This document shows, in pieces, positions 1-8,941 of a DNA stretch of 64,000 nt. The notes under the pieces were generated by a model. The model did not search any database. It was not told where the DNA came from and saw only the letters and a program-made list of their open reading frames with translations. Positions within the stretch are counted from its first letter, which is position 1, and each line of letters opens with the position of its first letter. Source of the DNA: Paenibacillus sp. J5C2022. Lineage in GTDB: Bacteria; Bacillota; Bacilli; Paenibacillales; Paenibacillaceae. The DNA lies in assembly GCF_025567625.1 (NCBI RefSeq), contig NZ_JAOQJC010000002.1, positions 1 to 64,000 of the forward strand, given 5' to 3'. The position numbers and the translations under genes were made by a program.

Positions 1-250
1 TGAATCCTACACTATAGCGCCGAAAAGGGCTGTTCGAGCTGAAATAGTGTATGAATCCTACACTATAGCGCCGAGAAGGGGCGTTCGAGCTGAAATAGTG
101 TATGAATCCTACACTATAGCGCCGAAAAGGGCTGTTCGAGCTGAAATAGTGTATGAATCCTACACTATAGCGCCGAAAAGGGCTGTTCGAGCTGAAAGCT
201 GAAATAGTGTATGAATCCTACATTGAAGCGCCGAGAAGGGGCGTATGAGC
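1..250. repeat. Tandem array of about 51-bp units with internal inverted repeats
   Basis: Four units start at 1, 52, 103 and 154, and a fifth degenerate one starts at 212. Each begins TGAATCCTACACTATAGCGCC and ends ATAGTGTA, so every unit has inverted ends (TACACTAT / ATAGTGTA) able to fold into a hairpin. Units 1 and 3 look identical. Unit 2 differs in the centre (GAGAAGGGGCG). Unit 4 carries a 7-bp internal duplication (GCTGAAA), and unit 5 has lost the left arm. There is no unique spacer between units, so this is not a CRISPR array. The array may continue beyond position 1. Confidence 0.9.
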
Positions 251-528
251 CATTACGGTGTTATAAGCGATGTGACCATGGTTGGAGGCAGGAAAGTGAG
301 CGAATGGTGAGTCGTAAGCGATGTGACCTTGATCGCACCTCTTCGAGAGGCCTCGATAGAGGTTTTCTCGACTTGAGAGTTATCGCCGTTCATTCGGGGG
401 CAAATGGGCTTCATCGGGTGACGATGGTAAAAAAACATCTCAGTATGCGTTTTTTACATCCCGGGGCCGTCCGATCTCCTTTATACTTTAAGCGATTCCA
501 AACCTAGAGGATGAAAGGAGATCACGAG
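251..528. other. Intergenic stretch without a convincing gene
   Basis: An open frame runs through 211-507 but begins inside the tandem repeat, has no ribosome site, and has an arginine- and cysteine-rich composition typical of chance translation. Two similar pieces around 259-275 and 309-325 share the string AAGCGATGTGACC, suggesting a further small duplication. No promoter was identified with confidence. Confidence 0.5.
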
Positions 529-2490
529 ATGCACTTAAAGATGCTTCAAAGACCGCTCTATCTCATGTTGATTGCCGCCATGGCCGCCACCGGGAGCGGT
601 GTCGGCCATAGCGATGCGACAGCGGCTCCGAGCGAACAAAAAATCGATTTGCTTGACCCCGATTTCATTAAGGAGCATGGTGGTCATGCAGTAGCGGTCT
701 CTGCCGATGCGGGGAAATCTCCATTTGAGGTGTTCGGCGAAGCCTTCGGAACGGACAATCCTGTGGAAGGCGCAACGAGTATGGCTGGGTCACGATGGAG
801 ATGAAGGATGCCGTCACAGGCGAGGTGCTGCTGACCTACAACGATCCGGACCGGGTGCTGGATATATGGAGAAGTCCTGAGGTGAAATACAGCAATCAGA
901 CGTTCGAGGGGCCTTACGCTGCGGTCGGCAACATGCTTAACCGTCCCAAGTGGGGGATCTACCGCAAAGCGAATAAAGACGACGAGGGCGTAAAGGACGC
1001 GAAGATATACTTGGCAGATATGTAGCTGTACAAGTCCGCTGTCGATGTATCGCCCGATTAATCTGGCTTATGGCAAGAAAGCGTACAATACCGATCCGGA
1101 AAGCGGGAATCCATTCCAATCCGCCAACGCCATGCCGGACAGGCTAACGGACGGAGTGCAGATCGATCCGGCGACATATGAGAACTTGAATGACATACCT
1201 GCCGATGATTACTCGGCGTTAGGGAAGCTGAACTGGATCGGTACGGAAAGCTCCAAGAAGGGCAACATCGTCATCGATCTGGGACAAGCGATGAATTTCA
1301 ACGAGATTAAATTGTATGCCAAGTCGGTTCGCTTGAAGTATGCGAATGTATGGGTGACCGAAGATACGACCGATCATGCGGGCGATTGGGACAATGTGGC
1401 ATTCACACCGGTTGAGCCGGTGCATGTGGACGAGAAGGGGGAGTGGAGTTACTTCAACGCCGACAATAACGGCGGCGAAGACTCTGCTGACAGTATCCAT
1501 ACCATCTCTCTTGGGAAAACGTACACTTCCAGGTATGTGAGGCTGTATGTGGAGAATGGAAGCGGACAGAATAAAGTCAACGAGGACGGAACCATTCGAA
1601 TGACAGGACCTCCGCGCTTATCCGAGCTTGAAATTTATTATGCGCCGGAGCCACCAAGCGGAATGAAGGTGGAGTATGATGGAGGCGAAGAAGCGACCGT
1701 CTCATGGGTTGCTTCCATGTCCGAGTATTATCAGATATACGACCGTGACGAACGGATTGCCGATGAGATCGCATCAAGCTCGCACACGTTCAAGGATCTG
1801 GACCCCGGCGCCGTCTATTCCCTAACCGTCAAGTCGTGTTCAGAGACCCGTATTCGTTCAAATCGATGCTGTCGGCGGCAAGCGAAGCCGTAGTACTGAA
1901 GACGGATGGCGAACCGATCATACCGGTGGCGCCCGCTTCTGTAACGGCTTCGGCGTCGGAATTCGCGATAGATGTGATCTGGGAGGCGGTGCAAGACGCT
2001 CAGAGCTACAGGGTAGCGGTGGCAACGGATGCTGTCGAGAGGGTCGTGGCCGATGAAGTCGAGGATACCTCGTATACGGTTGCCGGCTTGGCCCCCGGCA
2101 CGACGTATACGGTGAAGGTCTATGCGATTCGCCGGGGCAACGCATCTGCAGCCGCAGAGCAAGAGGTCCCCACGATAGGCGCCCGCAGCAGCTCCGATAA
2201 TTGGCTGCATAACAAGGAAGTGCAGTTCTCCAGAGTGTGGAATGACAGCACAAGCAGCTACGGCGCTCAGAAAGCGCTCGATAATGACCTCTCGGACGGC
2301 TCCAGATGGGTGTCGCTGAAGGGCTCGACATCCGCTTGGATGATGGCCGATATCGGGCGAGAGGTGCCTGTAAGCGAACTGGCTTATTACAGCTATCAGA
2401 ATCGGCTTATGAAGTTATGCGACGGAAGGCGAAGCTTTCCAGGACCCAGACAGCGAAGCATGGACGCTTCTGGCAATATGGAGCCCCCGA
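529..2490 (+). pseudogene. Decayed secreted discoidin (F5/8 type C) and fibronectin III protein
   Basis: The start at ATG 529 follows AAAGGAGAT and gives a signal peptide (hydrophobic segment with MLIAAMAATGSG). The reading frame then shifts near 775-785, meets a TAG at 1023, resumes in the original frame from about 1045, shifts again near 1840 and again near 2400. Pieced together, the frames read: secreted N-terminus, an F5/8 type C (discoidin) carbohydrate-binding domain (about 1060-1650), two Fn3 domains (about 1660-2170) and the start of a second discoidin domain, the last recognisable piece being EAWTLLAIW near 2450. Family knowledge: such modules sit on secreted glycosidases, and the catalytic part is missing here. 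Neighbouring genes are intact, so scattered sequencing error is less likely than decay, although the cluster of frameshifts could be checked by resequencing. Confidence 0.75.
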
Positions 2491-2515
2491 AGTCGATCAG
2501 ATGCGGCGGGGGCTC
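2481..2515 (+). terminator. Perfect 9-bp stem-loop, possible terminator
   Basis: GAGCCCCCG at 2481-2489 pairs exactly with CGGGGGCTC at 2507-2515. The T run (TTTTTT) is about 18 bases further on, so it is not a textbook intrinsic terminator. It closes the decayed discoidin gene. Confidence 0.4.
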
Positions 2516-2572
2516 TTCATCCCATTCGGTTTTTTGGGGTGTATTTATGTATTTAGGTGGGTTTTTAGGGAC

Positions 2573-2625
2573 TTGACAAGCGGGAAATAGTCGATTAAGA
2601 TAACATCTAACGTTAACGTTAGATA
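2573..2625 (+). promoter_or_regulatory. Promoter and 20-bp palindromic operator of the merR-type gene
   Basis: A perfect 20-bp palindrome, ATCTAACGTTAACGTTAGAT, occupies 2605-2624. TTGACA (2573-2578) and TAAGAT (2596-2601) with a 17-base spacer form a good vegetative promoter just upstream of it. An alternative MerR-style reading is TTAAGA (2595-2600) and TAGATA (2620-2625) with a 19-base spacer spanning the palindrome; MerR proteins typically bind such overlong spacers. A nearly identical element precedes the next gene, which argues that this is the regulator's own site. Confidence 0.7.
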
Positions 2626-2636
2626 AAGGGGTACAC

Positions 2637-3026
2637 ATGAATAAAGGATACAAAATCGGCGATGTGGCACAATTGACGGGGCTGACAGCACGCACGATCC
2701 GCTATTACGAGGAACTGGGTCTGCTGGAGGAGAGTGACCGTTCCGAAGGCGGTACCCGCTATTTCTCGGATGGGGATATTCACCGACTCCGCAGGATTAC
2801 GCTGCTGAAGAACGTCGGATTGACGCTGGAAGATATCGGACGGATATTACCGCTCTATTATGAGGATGGAAGAGCGCTGGAAGCGAAGCATGAGGTATTG
2901 AAAATTTTACAGGCCCATCTGGCAACAGCGGACAAAAAAATCGAAGAGCTGAAGCAGTTCCGGGAAGAAACGGAAAGGAACATTGCCGTTCTGGAGCAGT
3001 ATATTCGCTATTACGACGAAACCTAG
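2637..3026 (+). CDS. MerR-family transcriptional regulator
   Basis: This is a 129-aa protein. Residues 3-70 form the winged helix-turn-helix of MerR proteins (KIGDVAQLTGLTARTIRYYE, then GLL and RYFSDGDIHRL). It is followed by a long dimerisation coiled coil (about 75-120) rich in Glu and Lys. Only one Cys-free effector tail is present, so a metal sensor of the CueR/ZntR kind is unlikely; a small-molecule or stress sensor is possible. The ATG at 2637 follows AAAGGGG. It lies 12 bases after the 20-bp palindrome that is repeated ahead of the downstream membrane-protein gene, so autoregulation plus control of that gene is the natural inference. The effector is unknown. Confidence 0.9.
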   Translation: MNKGYKIGDVAQLTGLTARTIRYYEELGLLEESDRSEGGTRYFSDGDIHRLRRITLLKNVGLTLEDIGRILPLYYEDGRALEAKHEVLKILQAHLATADKKIEELKQFREETERNIAVLEQYIRYYDET

Positions 3027-3061
3027 CGTCAGCGCGAGGAAGCCGCCGTTTCCGCTCTTTT

Positions 3062-3092
3062 TTTCAATAAAATCTAACGTTAACGTTAAATA
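3062..3092 (+). promoter_or_regulatory. Second copy of the MerR-type operator
   Basis: ATCTAACGTTAACGTTAAAT at 3072-3091 matches the palindrome at 2605-2624 except for one base near the right end. It lies between a weak TTTCAA (3062-3067) and TAAATA (3087-3092), a 19-base spacer with the dyad inside, which is the usual MerR activation layout. It lies directly upstream of the membrane-protein gene at 3120. Confidence 0.7.
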
Positions 3093-3119
3093 GACATTTA
3101 TTCGGAGGGAATTTGCATC

Positions 3120-3686
3120 ATGTCCAATCGTGTTCAGAGCATTCAACAAGGCATTACCGGGAAAATGGTTATTATCTTGCTTCTGGTTCAATTTATACTC
3201 CAATTCATTATCGTGCTTGGAACGGGAGCGCATGTACAGCAGCTGGCGGGAGAAGGTATTCTTGACTTAAGATTTCATTATACTGCTGTGGATGTGGAAC
3301 AGTTGCTTGGCGCTGGCGGAGAAGCGGGCCGTGAAGCCTATACGCTCAATCAGGTCATTGATATGTTCTTCGTCATCTGTTATGCAACCGCATATACGGC
3401 ATTGTACATTTACAGCTCGACGCGCATTTGGCGCGCGGGTCATATGATGCGCAAGCTGTGGTTTATTCCCGTCCTCGTAGGAATGGCCGATATTGTGGAG
3501 AACATCAGCATATTCTCCCTGTTATCCAGTTACCCCGCCTTGTCGGATGCAACAGCCGGCTTGGCCGTAGCCTTCACGATGACGAAGCATATATTGACCG
3601 TGGTGTTCTTAGGCCTGCTGCTTATTGCCGGAATCGGCTGGATCATGAAGAAGCGTACAGCTTCTCGCGGCAAGCTGCAGGCTTAA
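3120..3686 (+). CDS. Integral membrane protein of unknown function, probable MerR target
   Basis: The 188-aa product has four predicted membrane segments: about 16-36, 80-100, 114-136 and 148-172. Between the first two is an outside loop of about 45 residues. The C-terminus is short and basic (MKKRTASRGK), consistent with a cytoplasmic end. No transporter or enzyme motif was recognised. The ATG at 3120 follows GGAGGGAATTTGCATC. The gene sits 94 bases after the MerR-family gene, behind a copy of that regulator's putative operator, so the two probably form a regulator-target pair. It converges with the histidine kinase gene at 3745. Confidence 0.75.
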   Translation: MSNRVQSIQQGITGKMVIILLLVQFILQFIIVLGTGAHVQQLAGEGILDLRFHYTAVDVEQLLGAGGEAGREAYTLNQVIDMFFVICYATAYTALYIYSSTRIWRAGHMMRKLWFIPVLVGMADIVENISIFSLLSSYPALSDATAGLAVAFTMTKHILTVVFLGLLLIAGIGWIMKKRTASRGKLQA

Positions 3687-3744
3687 GCGAACTGTGCAAG
3701 CAAGGACAACCAATGAGAGGAAGGCTGGCAGTCGAGTAGTCATA

Positions 3745-5136
3745 CTAGCTGCCGGCTCCCGGATTAGGGAATTGCAATCGGAACGATGCCCCGCCTTCCT
3801 TGCGATTGCTCGCCGTAATCTGTCCCCGGCTTCGTTCCACAATTGCCCGGGAAATCGCCAGTCCCAGTCCCGTCTCACCGTGAGCACCCTTCGCGAACCG
3901 TTGAAATAATCTCGGCAGCAACGACTCGGGAATTCCTTCGCCGTCATCTGCAATTTCCAGATGAACGTTTTGTTCCCCAATCCAGGCACGTACCCAGATC
4001 GTTTTTTTCGCGTAGCGGGCTGCGTTGGCGGCAATATTGAGCAGAGCCTGCAACAGCTTCTCGCGATCCCCGGCAATGTGCCTTGACGCGACGTTGTCCG
4101 CTATTACTGTTTGTAGCTCCAGCCCCTTCGTCAAGAGAAGAGGATGGAGGCGGTCCGTCAACTCCTGAATCAGCGTCTCGATCTTGATCTGCTCCGTACG
4201 GAAAATCCCCTCTTCACTTTCCAGCTTGGCGAGAAGGATCATTTCGGTGACGATGCTTTTCAGCCGTTCGCATTCCTTGACGATGACGCCCAGCCCTTTT
4301 TCCGCCTTTTCCCCGGTGAATATCCCGTCTTTCATGCCTTCCGCATAACCTTGAATGGACATGAGCGGCGTCTTCAGCTCATGGGACGCGTTTTGGAAAA
4401 ATTGCTTTTGACTCTTTTCGTATTGCTCCAGCACAGCGGCCAGTTGACTGACGCTTTGGGCGACTTCGCCAATTTCACCATCCGCTTTAATCAGCTTCAC
4501 TTCGGAAAACCGCCTTGTTTCCACTTTCTTCAATTCCTGCCGAAGACGGGTAAGCGGAGTGACAAGACGCCTTGTGATCAACATGCTGATCAGGAAGGTC
4601 AGCGCTGCACCGATCACCAAGATGAGCAGCATGCGTTGGAACAGGGCTATCCACATCTCTTTAATCTCACCAAGCGGCATAGCCACAGTAAGCGAGATAG
4701 CAGGTATGACCTCACCGTTGGCGGTAACCGCGGAAGCAGGTATCGTCTCCACGATGTAATCGTCTTCTTCGCTTTGCCAGATATTCTGCTGCTTATTCTG
4801 TATACCGGAATTGCCCAGCAGCGCATTAGCTTTCTCCTCCGGTAACGTGCTATAGAGGACTTGGTTGGCGGGTGAGGTTATAATGGCTTCCATTTTGCTC
4901 CCTATCAGGATGTGCTGAAGCGGCAGCTGCTGCACTGGCTTGGCCGGCGTCAACGGAATGGCCGATGTCTCGGGCAACGTCAGCTTCATAAGAATGCTTC
5001 CCTGTTCACGCATGTCCTTCCGTTGACCTTCAATTAGCGTATTGAGCAGCAGTGGATAGATAAGCACGACCGTAATAGCCAGAATGCAGACGATTAACAG
5101 TCCGATGGATAGATTCAGCCGAACCAGCAATTTCAT
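3745..5136 (-). CDS. Sensor histidine kinase (two-component system)
   Basis: This 463-aa membrane kinase starts at ATG 5136, whose ATGA overlaps the stop of the upstream response regulator, so the two are translationally coupled. It has a first membrane helix at about 8-30 and an outside sensor region of about 135 residues. A second helix (about 160-185) is followed by a HAMP linker. The HisKA box SHELKTPLMS carries phospho-acceptor His252. The HATPase_c domain has an N box (NIAANAARYA), G1 (DDGEGIP) and G2 (GETGLGLAISR). Autophosphorylation and transfer to the partner regulator are expected. The system is divergent from the ABC-type operon at 6.0-10.2 kb, suggesting that it controls that operon. 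The signal is unknown. Confidence 0.93.
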   Translation of the reverse strand: MKLLVRLNLSIGLLIVCILAITVVLIYPLLLNTLIEGQRKDMREQGSILMKLTLPETSAIPLTPAKPVQQLPLQHILIGSKMEAIITSPANQVLYSTLPEEKANALLGNSGIQNKQQNIWQSEEDDYIVETIPASAVTANGEVIPAISLTVAMPLGEIKEMWIALFQRMLLILVIGAALTFLISMLITRRLVTPLTRLRQELKKVETRRFSEVKLIKADGEIGEVAQSVSQLAAVLEQYEKSQKQFFQNASHELKTPLMSIQGYAEGMKDGIFTGEKAEKGLGVIVKECERLKSIVTEMILLAKLESEEGIFRTEQIKIETLIQELTDRLHPLLLTKGLELQTVIADNVASRHIAGDREKLLQALLNIAANAARYAKKTIWVRAWIGEQNVHLEIADDGEGIPESLLPRLFQRFAKGAHGETGLGLAISRAIVERSRGQITASNRKEGGASFRLQFPNPGAGS

Positions 5137-5843
5137 CGTTGTCCCTGCTTTCCTTGATCCCGCAGCCGATAGCCGTGACCCCACACAGTATCGATCGGCA
5201 GGTCGATCATTTTTTTGCGCAGCCGCTTGACCAGATCATCGATGGCTCTATCGCTGCCGAAATAATCGCTTCCCCACACAAGACTCAACAGCTCGTCCCG
5301 GGAAAACGCTCGGTTCGGATGCTCGGCCAACGCCTCAAGCAGCTTGAATTCCTTAATGGTCATAACGATTTCCTGTTCGCACCAAAAAACGCGCCGTTCC
5401 TCCATGACAAGCCGCAAATGACCGCTCTCCAGCATCCGGTGCCGAGGCGTAGGTTCTTCTTTGCTTTGCTTGATGGAGTCGTACCGCTTGAATAGACGAT
5501 TAACCCTTGCTACCAATTCGCGCGGGCTGAACGGCTTGGTCATGTAATCATCTCCGCCAAGCTCCAGGCCAAGAATTCTGTCCACTTCCTCATCCTTGGC
5601 AGAGATTATAATAATAGGCACCTCGGCTTCCTTGCGAATCAGCTTGCACAGCTCGAATCCGCTCATGCCAGGCAACATGATATCCAGTATCCACATATCC
5701 GGAGGGGTATTCCTCCATAGCTCAATAGCTGCCTCCGCAGTAGTCAGTCCGACTGTCCGGTAACCTTCTTTCTCCAAGTAGGCTTCCACGATTTCCCGTA
5801 TATGTGTGTCGTCTTCTACAACGGCGATTCGGTGCGAGTTCAC
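5133..5843 (-). CDS. OmpR/PhoB-type response regulator
   Basis: A 236-aa regulator with an N-terminal receiver domain: acidic pair in AVVEDD, phospho-acceptor Asp54 in LDIMLPGMSG, and conserved Lys in TKPFSPREL. A C-terminal winged-helix DNA-binding domain (about 135-232) follows, with RAFSRDELLSLVWG and the wing DTVWGHGYRL. A longer open frame extends upstream, but GTG at 5843 is chosen because GGAGGA sits 8 bases before it and the receiver fold begins there (NSHRIAVVEDD). It is the first gene of a two-gene operon with the kinase. Targets may include the divergent operon starting at 6006. Confidence 0.93.
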   Translation of the reverse strand: MNSHRIAVVEDDTHIREIVEAYLEKEGYRTVGLTTAEAAIELWRNTPPDMWILDIMLPGMSGFELCKLIRKEAEVPIIIISAKDEEVDRILGLELGGDDYMTKPFSPRELVARVNRLFKRYDSIKQSKEEPTPRHRMLESGHLRLVMEERRVFWCEQEIVMTIKEFKLLEALAEHPNRAFSRDELLSLVWGSDYFGSDRAIDDLVKRLRKKMIDLPIDTVWGHGYRLRDQGKQGQR

Positions 5844-6005
5844 ATTACCGTCCTCCACATCTTCATTCTTTGCATTCTCATCATTGTAGCAAAAAAGAAG
5901 TCTTGCTTGTCGGATTCCACACTTTTTCCACACCATTTCCAAGCTTGTGCCAATAATGAAAGCTACACTGGACATGCGCAGTCGGGGAGAAAGGAGGGTT
6001 ACGCC

Positions 6006-6875
6006 ATGTTCAAGTATCGTCTGGCGCGCAAGGAGTTTGCGGTTGCCATATGGTTCCTGGCCCCAAGCTTTATCGGTTTTGCCCTGTTCTATCTGATCCC
6101 GTTCGGTCAGAGCATCTTCACATCGTTCGGGGATCGACTTGGCGGCACTGGCGTTACATTAACCCATTACAAGGAATTGTTCGTGAGTGCATCGTTTCAG
6201 AAAGCCGCGGCCAATACGTTCTGGTTTACGCTCATTAGCGTTCCCTTGTTAGTGGCATTGTCGCTAGGTGCAGCATTGCTGTTGAATCAGCGGGTATTCA
6301 TCCGCCAATGGCTTCGCGCCGCTTACGTCATGCCGCTGGTCGTGCCCGTCGCATCCATCGTCATGGTGTGGCAGATCCTGTTCGATTGGAACGGCGTAGG
6401 GAATGCGTGGCTTAATTCTCTGGGTGCCGGCAGAATCGATTGGATGAAGTCCGAATGGGCCGGACTGATTATTGTCCTGATCTATATATGGAAAAACATC
6501 GGGTACAATATCGTATTGTTTCTGGCCGGCTTGCAGAACATACCGGGTCAATATTACGAGATTGCCGATCTGGAAGGGGCAAGCGCATCGCGCAAGCTGT
6601 TCGGGATCACGTTCGTTTATTTGACGCCTACCACATTTTTGGTCGTGCTGATGTCCGTGCTGGGTTCATTTAAAGTGTTCAGAGAAGTATATCTGGTTGC
6701 AGGCGCCTACCCGCATGACCGTATATACATGCTGCAGCATTACATGAACAACATGTTCCTGTCGCTTGACATCCAGAAGCTTTCGGCTGCTGCGGTGTTG
6801 ATGGCGGTATGTATTTTTGCACTAATTGTGGGATTGTTCCGGATTGAACGGAAGTTTCGCTCATTTATGGAATAA
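6006..6875 (+). CDS. Sugar-type ABC transporter permease (MalF/UgpA class)
   Basis: A 289-aa inner-membrane permease with six predicted helices and the cytoplasmic EAA loop (YEIADLEGASASRKLFGITF) that contacts the ATPase. The longer frame beginning at 5802 is ignored: ATG 6006 has AAGGAGG nine bases upstream and gives the expected MFKYRLARKEF start. It is first of four genes transcribed together: permease, permease, adaptor, binding protein. No ATPase gene is present; in Gram-positive carbohydrate importers a shared MsmX-type ATPase often serves. The substrate cannot be told from the sequence; carbohydrate is the family expectation. Confidence 0.93.
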   Translation: MFKYRLARKEFAVAIWFLAPSFIGFALFYLIPFGQSIFTSFGDRLGGTGVTLTHYKELFVSASFQKAAANTFWFTLISVPLLVALSLGAALLLNQRVFIRQWLRAAYVMPLVVPVASIVMVWQILFDWNGVGNAWLNSLGAGRIDWMKSEWAGLIIVLIYIWKNIGYNIVLFLAGLQNIPGQYYEIADLEGASASRKLFGITFVYLTPTTFLVVLMSVLGSFKVFREVYLVAGAYPHDRIYMLQHYMNNMFLSLDIQKLSAAAVLMAVCIFALIVGLFRIERKFRSFME

Positions 6876-6888
6876 CGGAGGTGAGGTG

Positions 6889-7749
6889 ATGAGGTGGAAG
6901 GAGGCGGCTGAACCGCTGCTGCGCTCCGCATTGCTAATAGCGGCAGCGCTTGTCATGCTGGTTCCGGTTCTGTTCACGGTTGTCAATTCCTTGATGACGG
7001 AACGTGAAATTATGGCCAACTACAGCATGCTGGGACAGAACAATACTAGCGAGTTCGTAAATATGAAGTGGATTCCGGATTGGGTGTCCTTTGAACAATT
7101 CCACAAAGTATTGATCGAGACGCCGGTATTTCTACGCATGTTCTGGAACTCCGCAGCATTAACGCTGCCGATAGTGGCGGGACAGACTGTTGTAGCGGCG
7201 CTGGCGGCGTTTGCGCTTGGCAAATTGCGTTTCCCCGGGCGCGACAAATTGTTTTTCGTATACTTGATTACGATGCTGATGCCGTTTCAGGTGACACTTG
7301 TACCCAACTATATGATGGCGGACAAGCTAGAGCTGTTGAATACGCCAAGCTCTATCATTTTACCGGGTATTTTCAGCGCATTCGGCGTATTTCTGCTGCG
7401 CCAGTTCATGCTTCATATTCATTACACGTATATTGAAGCGGCCAAGATGGACGGAGCCGGTTACTTGCGAATTTTTATTTTGATCATTTTGCCCATGGTG
7501 AAGCCGGGAATCGCCGCGCTTATCGTCTTGTTGTTCGCCGATTATTGGAATATGGTGGAACAGCCGCTCATTTTTTTGCAGGATGCGGGAATGCAGCCCT
7601 TATCCCTATTCCTGTCGCGTATTCACGATGAACTGCTGGGCGTCTCGTTCGCTGCCTCCGTCATTTATATGGCGCCGATGCTGCTGTTGTTCATGGTCGC
7701 GGAGCGACATTTCATTGAAGGAATCCAGCTTTCGGGCGTGAAGGGATAA
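6889..7749 (+). CDS. Sugar-type ABC transporter permease (MalG/UgpE class)
   Basis: The 286-aa partner permease has an N-terminal helix (about 12-33), a large outside loop (NSLMTEREIMANYSM onward) and five further helices. Its EAA loop reads IEAAKMDGAGYLRIF followed by ILPMVKPG, the class signature. The start at ATG 6889 is supported by GGAGGTGAGG just upstream; the frame opening at 6826 overlaps the previous gene and lacks a site. It follows the first permease by 13 bases. It should form the heterodimeric membrane channel with that protein and receive substrate from the lipoprotein encoded at 8942. Confidence 0.93.
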   Translation: MRWKEAAEPLLRSALLIAAALVMLVPVLFTVVNSLMTEREIMANYSMLGQNNTSEFVNMKWIPDWVSFEQFHKVLIETPVFLRMFWNSAALTLPIVAGQTVVAALAAFALGKLRFPGRDKLFFVYLITMLMPFQVTLVPNYMMADKLELLNTPSSIILPGIFSAFGVFLLRQFMLHIHYTYIEAAKMDGAGYLRIFILIILPMVKPGIAALIVLLFADYWNMVEQPLIFLQDAGMQPLSLFLSRIHDELLGVSFAASVIYMAPMLLLFMVAERHFIEGIQLSGVKG

Positions 7750-7795
7750 GCTGCAGTGCGACATATGGATTGGCGTAAGCAAGGAGGACAGAGAT

Positions 7796-8932
7796 ATGAA
7801 TTTACAGATGAATCGGCAGCGTGCCGCAAGCATTGCTTTGGTGTTTTTCTTTGTTCTGCTGGTGGTTCTGACCTTATTCAGCAATACGCTGCAATCATTC
7901 AACCTGCCCAAGGTCACGACGGAGAAGCCCGCGCAGAAGACGTTGTACCATATCATCAAAGGGAGCGGCATAACATCGGCAAAGCATCAGATGGAGCTGA
8001 CGGGCGAGAGCGGATGGAAGGTAAGGCAGGTGCATGTGGAAGAAGGCGATATCGTCGAGGAAGGCCAGGTGCTTGTATCGTTCTATAACGATGACGCGGA
8101 GGCGGCGCTACTGGATATGGAAGCGCAGCTGAAGAAGCGGCAGCTGCAGCGGGAAGCGCTGCAGGAACAATTTGTTGCGGCCAGTCAAGCCGGAGACGAG
8201 GCGGCGGTTCGCAAGGCGAAGCGGGATATCGAGATCGATTCGCTGGATATGGAGGTCGCAGAGCGTCAACTCGTACGGATGCGCGAGGAGCTGAAGGCAC
8301 AGCGGGAATTGACTGCTCCCTTTCGCGGAAGGGTCTCACTTCTTCAAGCCAGAGAGGGAGTGGCGATTCCGCAAGGGCAGTCAGCGTTGACCTTGTCCGC
8401 GATAGAGGAAGGGTATCAGTTCTCCTTCCAGGTCAGCGAAGCGCAAGCGGAGCTTCTGGAGATCGGAGAGGAGGTGAAGGTGACCGTAAGCGGAGCTAAG
8501 GAATGGCAGCTGCAAGGAGCCATTACTTCCATTACGGAGACGACCACGGATCGGTCTGGAGGAGGCGGCGGCTTGAATGGCGGGGATACTGACAACGCCG
8601 GCTCTCCCCGGACAATTGTCATTGACTTGTCCGATAGCGAGATTGCAGGAGGCGAGCGCGCTTCCGTATCCTTGCAGAAGCAGGCCAAGGAGCAAGGGGT
8701 GGTCATCCCGAAGTCGTTGCTGCGGCAAGACGGCAAGGGCAGCTATCTGTTCGTCGTCCGCGAGCGCACGAGCGCGCTAGGAAATACGTATACGGCACAG
8801 AAGGCCTATGTGACTACAGGCGATGAAAATGATGATGAAATTGTCGTGCTTGGCGGGCTGTTCCCGCAGGACGATGTGATCTCGGACATGAGCGAGCCGT
8901 TGCAGGACGGCAATCAAATCAGATTCAAATAG
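7796..8932 (+). CDS. HlyD/RND-type periplasmic adaptor (membrane fusion) protein
   Basis: This 378-aa protein has one N-terminal membrane helix (about 13-32) and then the layout of efflux adaptors. The first half lipoyl domain contains VHVEEGDIVEEGQVLVSF. A charged coiled coil covers about 98-168, and the second half lipoyl strand contains LTAPFRGRV. A beta-barrel and a C-terminal membrane-proximal domain with GLFPQDDVI complete it. A glycine-rich insert (GGGGGLNGG) lies near residue 257. The ATG at 7796 follows GGAGGACAGAGAT. Family knowledge: these proteins bridge exporters to the cell envelope. Finding one between sugar-importer permeases and their binding protein is odd, and no MacB/YknY-type exporter gene adjoins it. 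It may assist the permease pair or a distant exporter. Confidence 0.85.
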   Translation: MNLQMNRQRAASIALVFFFVLLVVLTLFSNTLQSFNLPKVTTEKPAQKTLYHIIKGSGITSAKHQMELTGESGWKVRQVHVEEGDIVEEGQVLVSFYNDDAEAALLDMEAQLKKRQLQREALQEQFVAASQAGDEAAVRKAKRDIEIDSLDMEVAERQLVRMREELKAQRELTAPFRGRVSLLQAREGVAIPQGQSALTLSAIEEGYQFSFQVSEAQAELLEIGEEVKVTVSGAKEWQLQGAITSITETTTDRSGGGGGLNGGDTDNAGSPRTIVIDLSDSEIAGGERASVSLQKQAKEQGVVIPKSLLRQDGKGSYLFVVRERTSALGNTYTAQKAYVTTGDENDDEIVVLGGLFPQDDVISDMSEPLQDGNQIRFK

Positions 8933-8941
8933 AGGTGACGA

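Noticed and set aside
1-250. CRISPR array
   Set aside because: The units are contiguous with no unique spacers, and no cas gene is nearby.
211-507. 98-aa open frame
   Set aside because: It starts inside the tandem repeat, has no ribosome site, and has chance-like composition.
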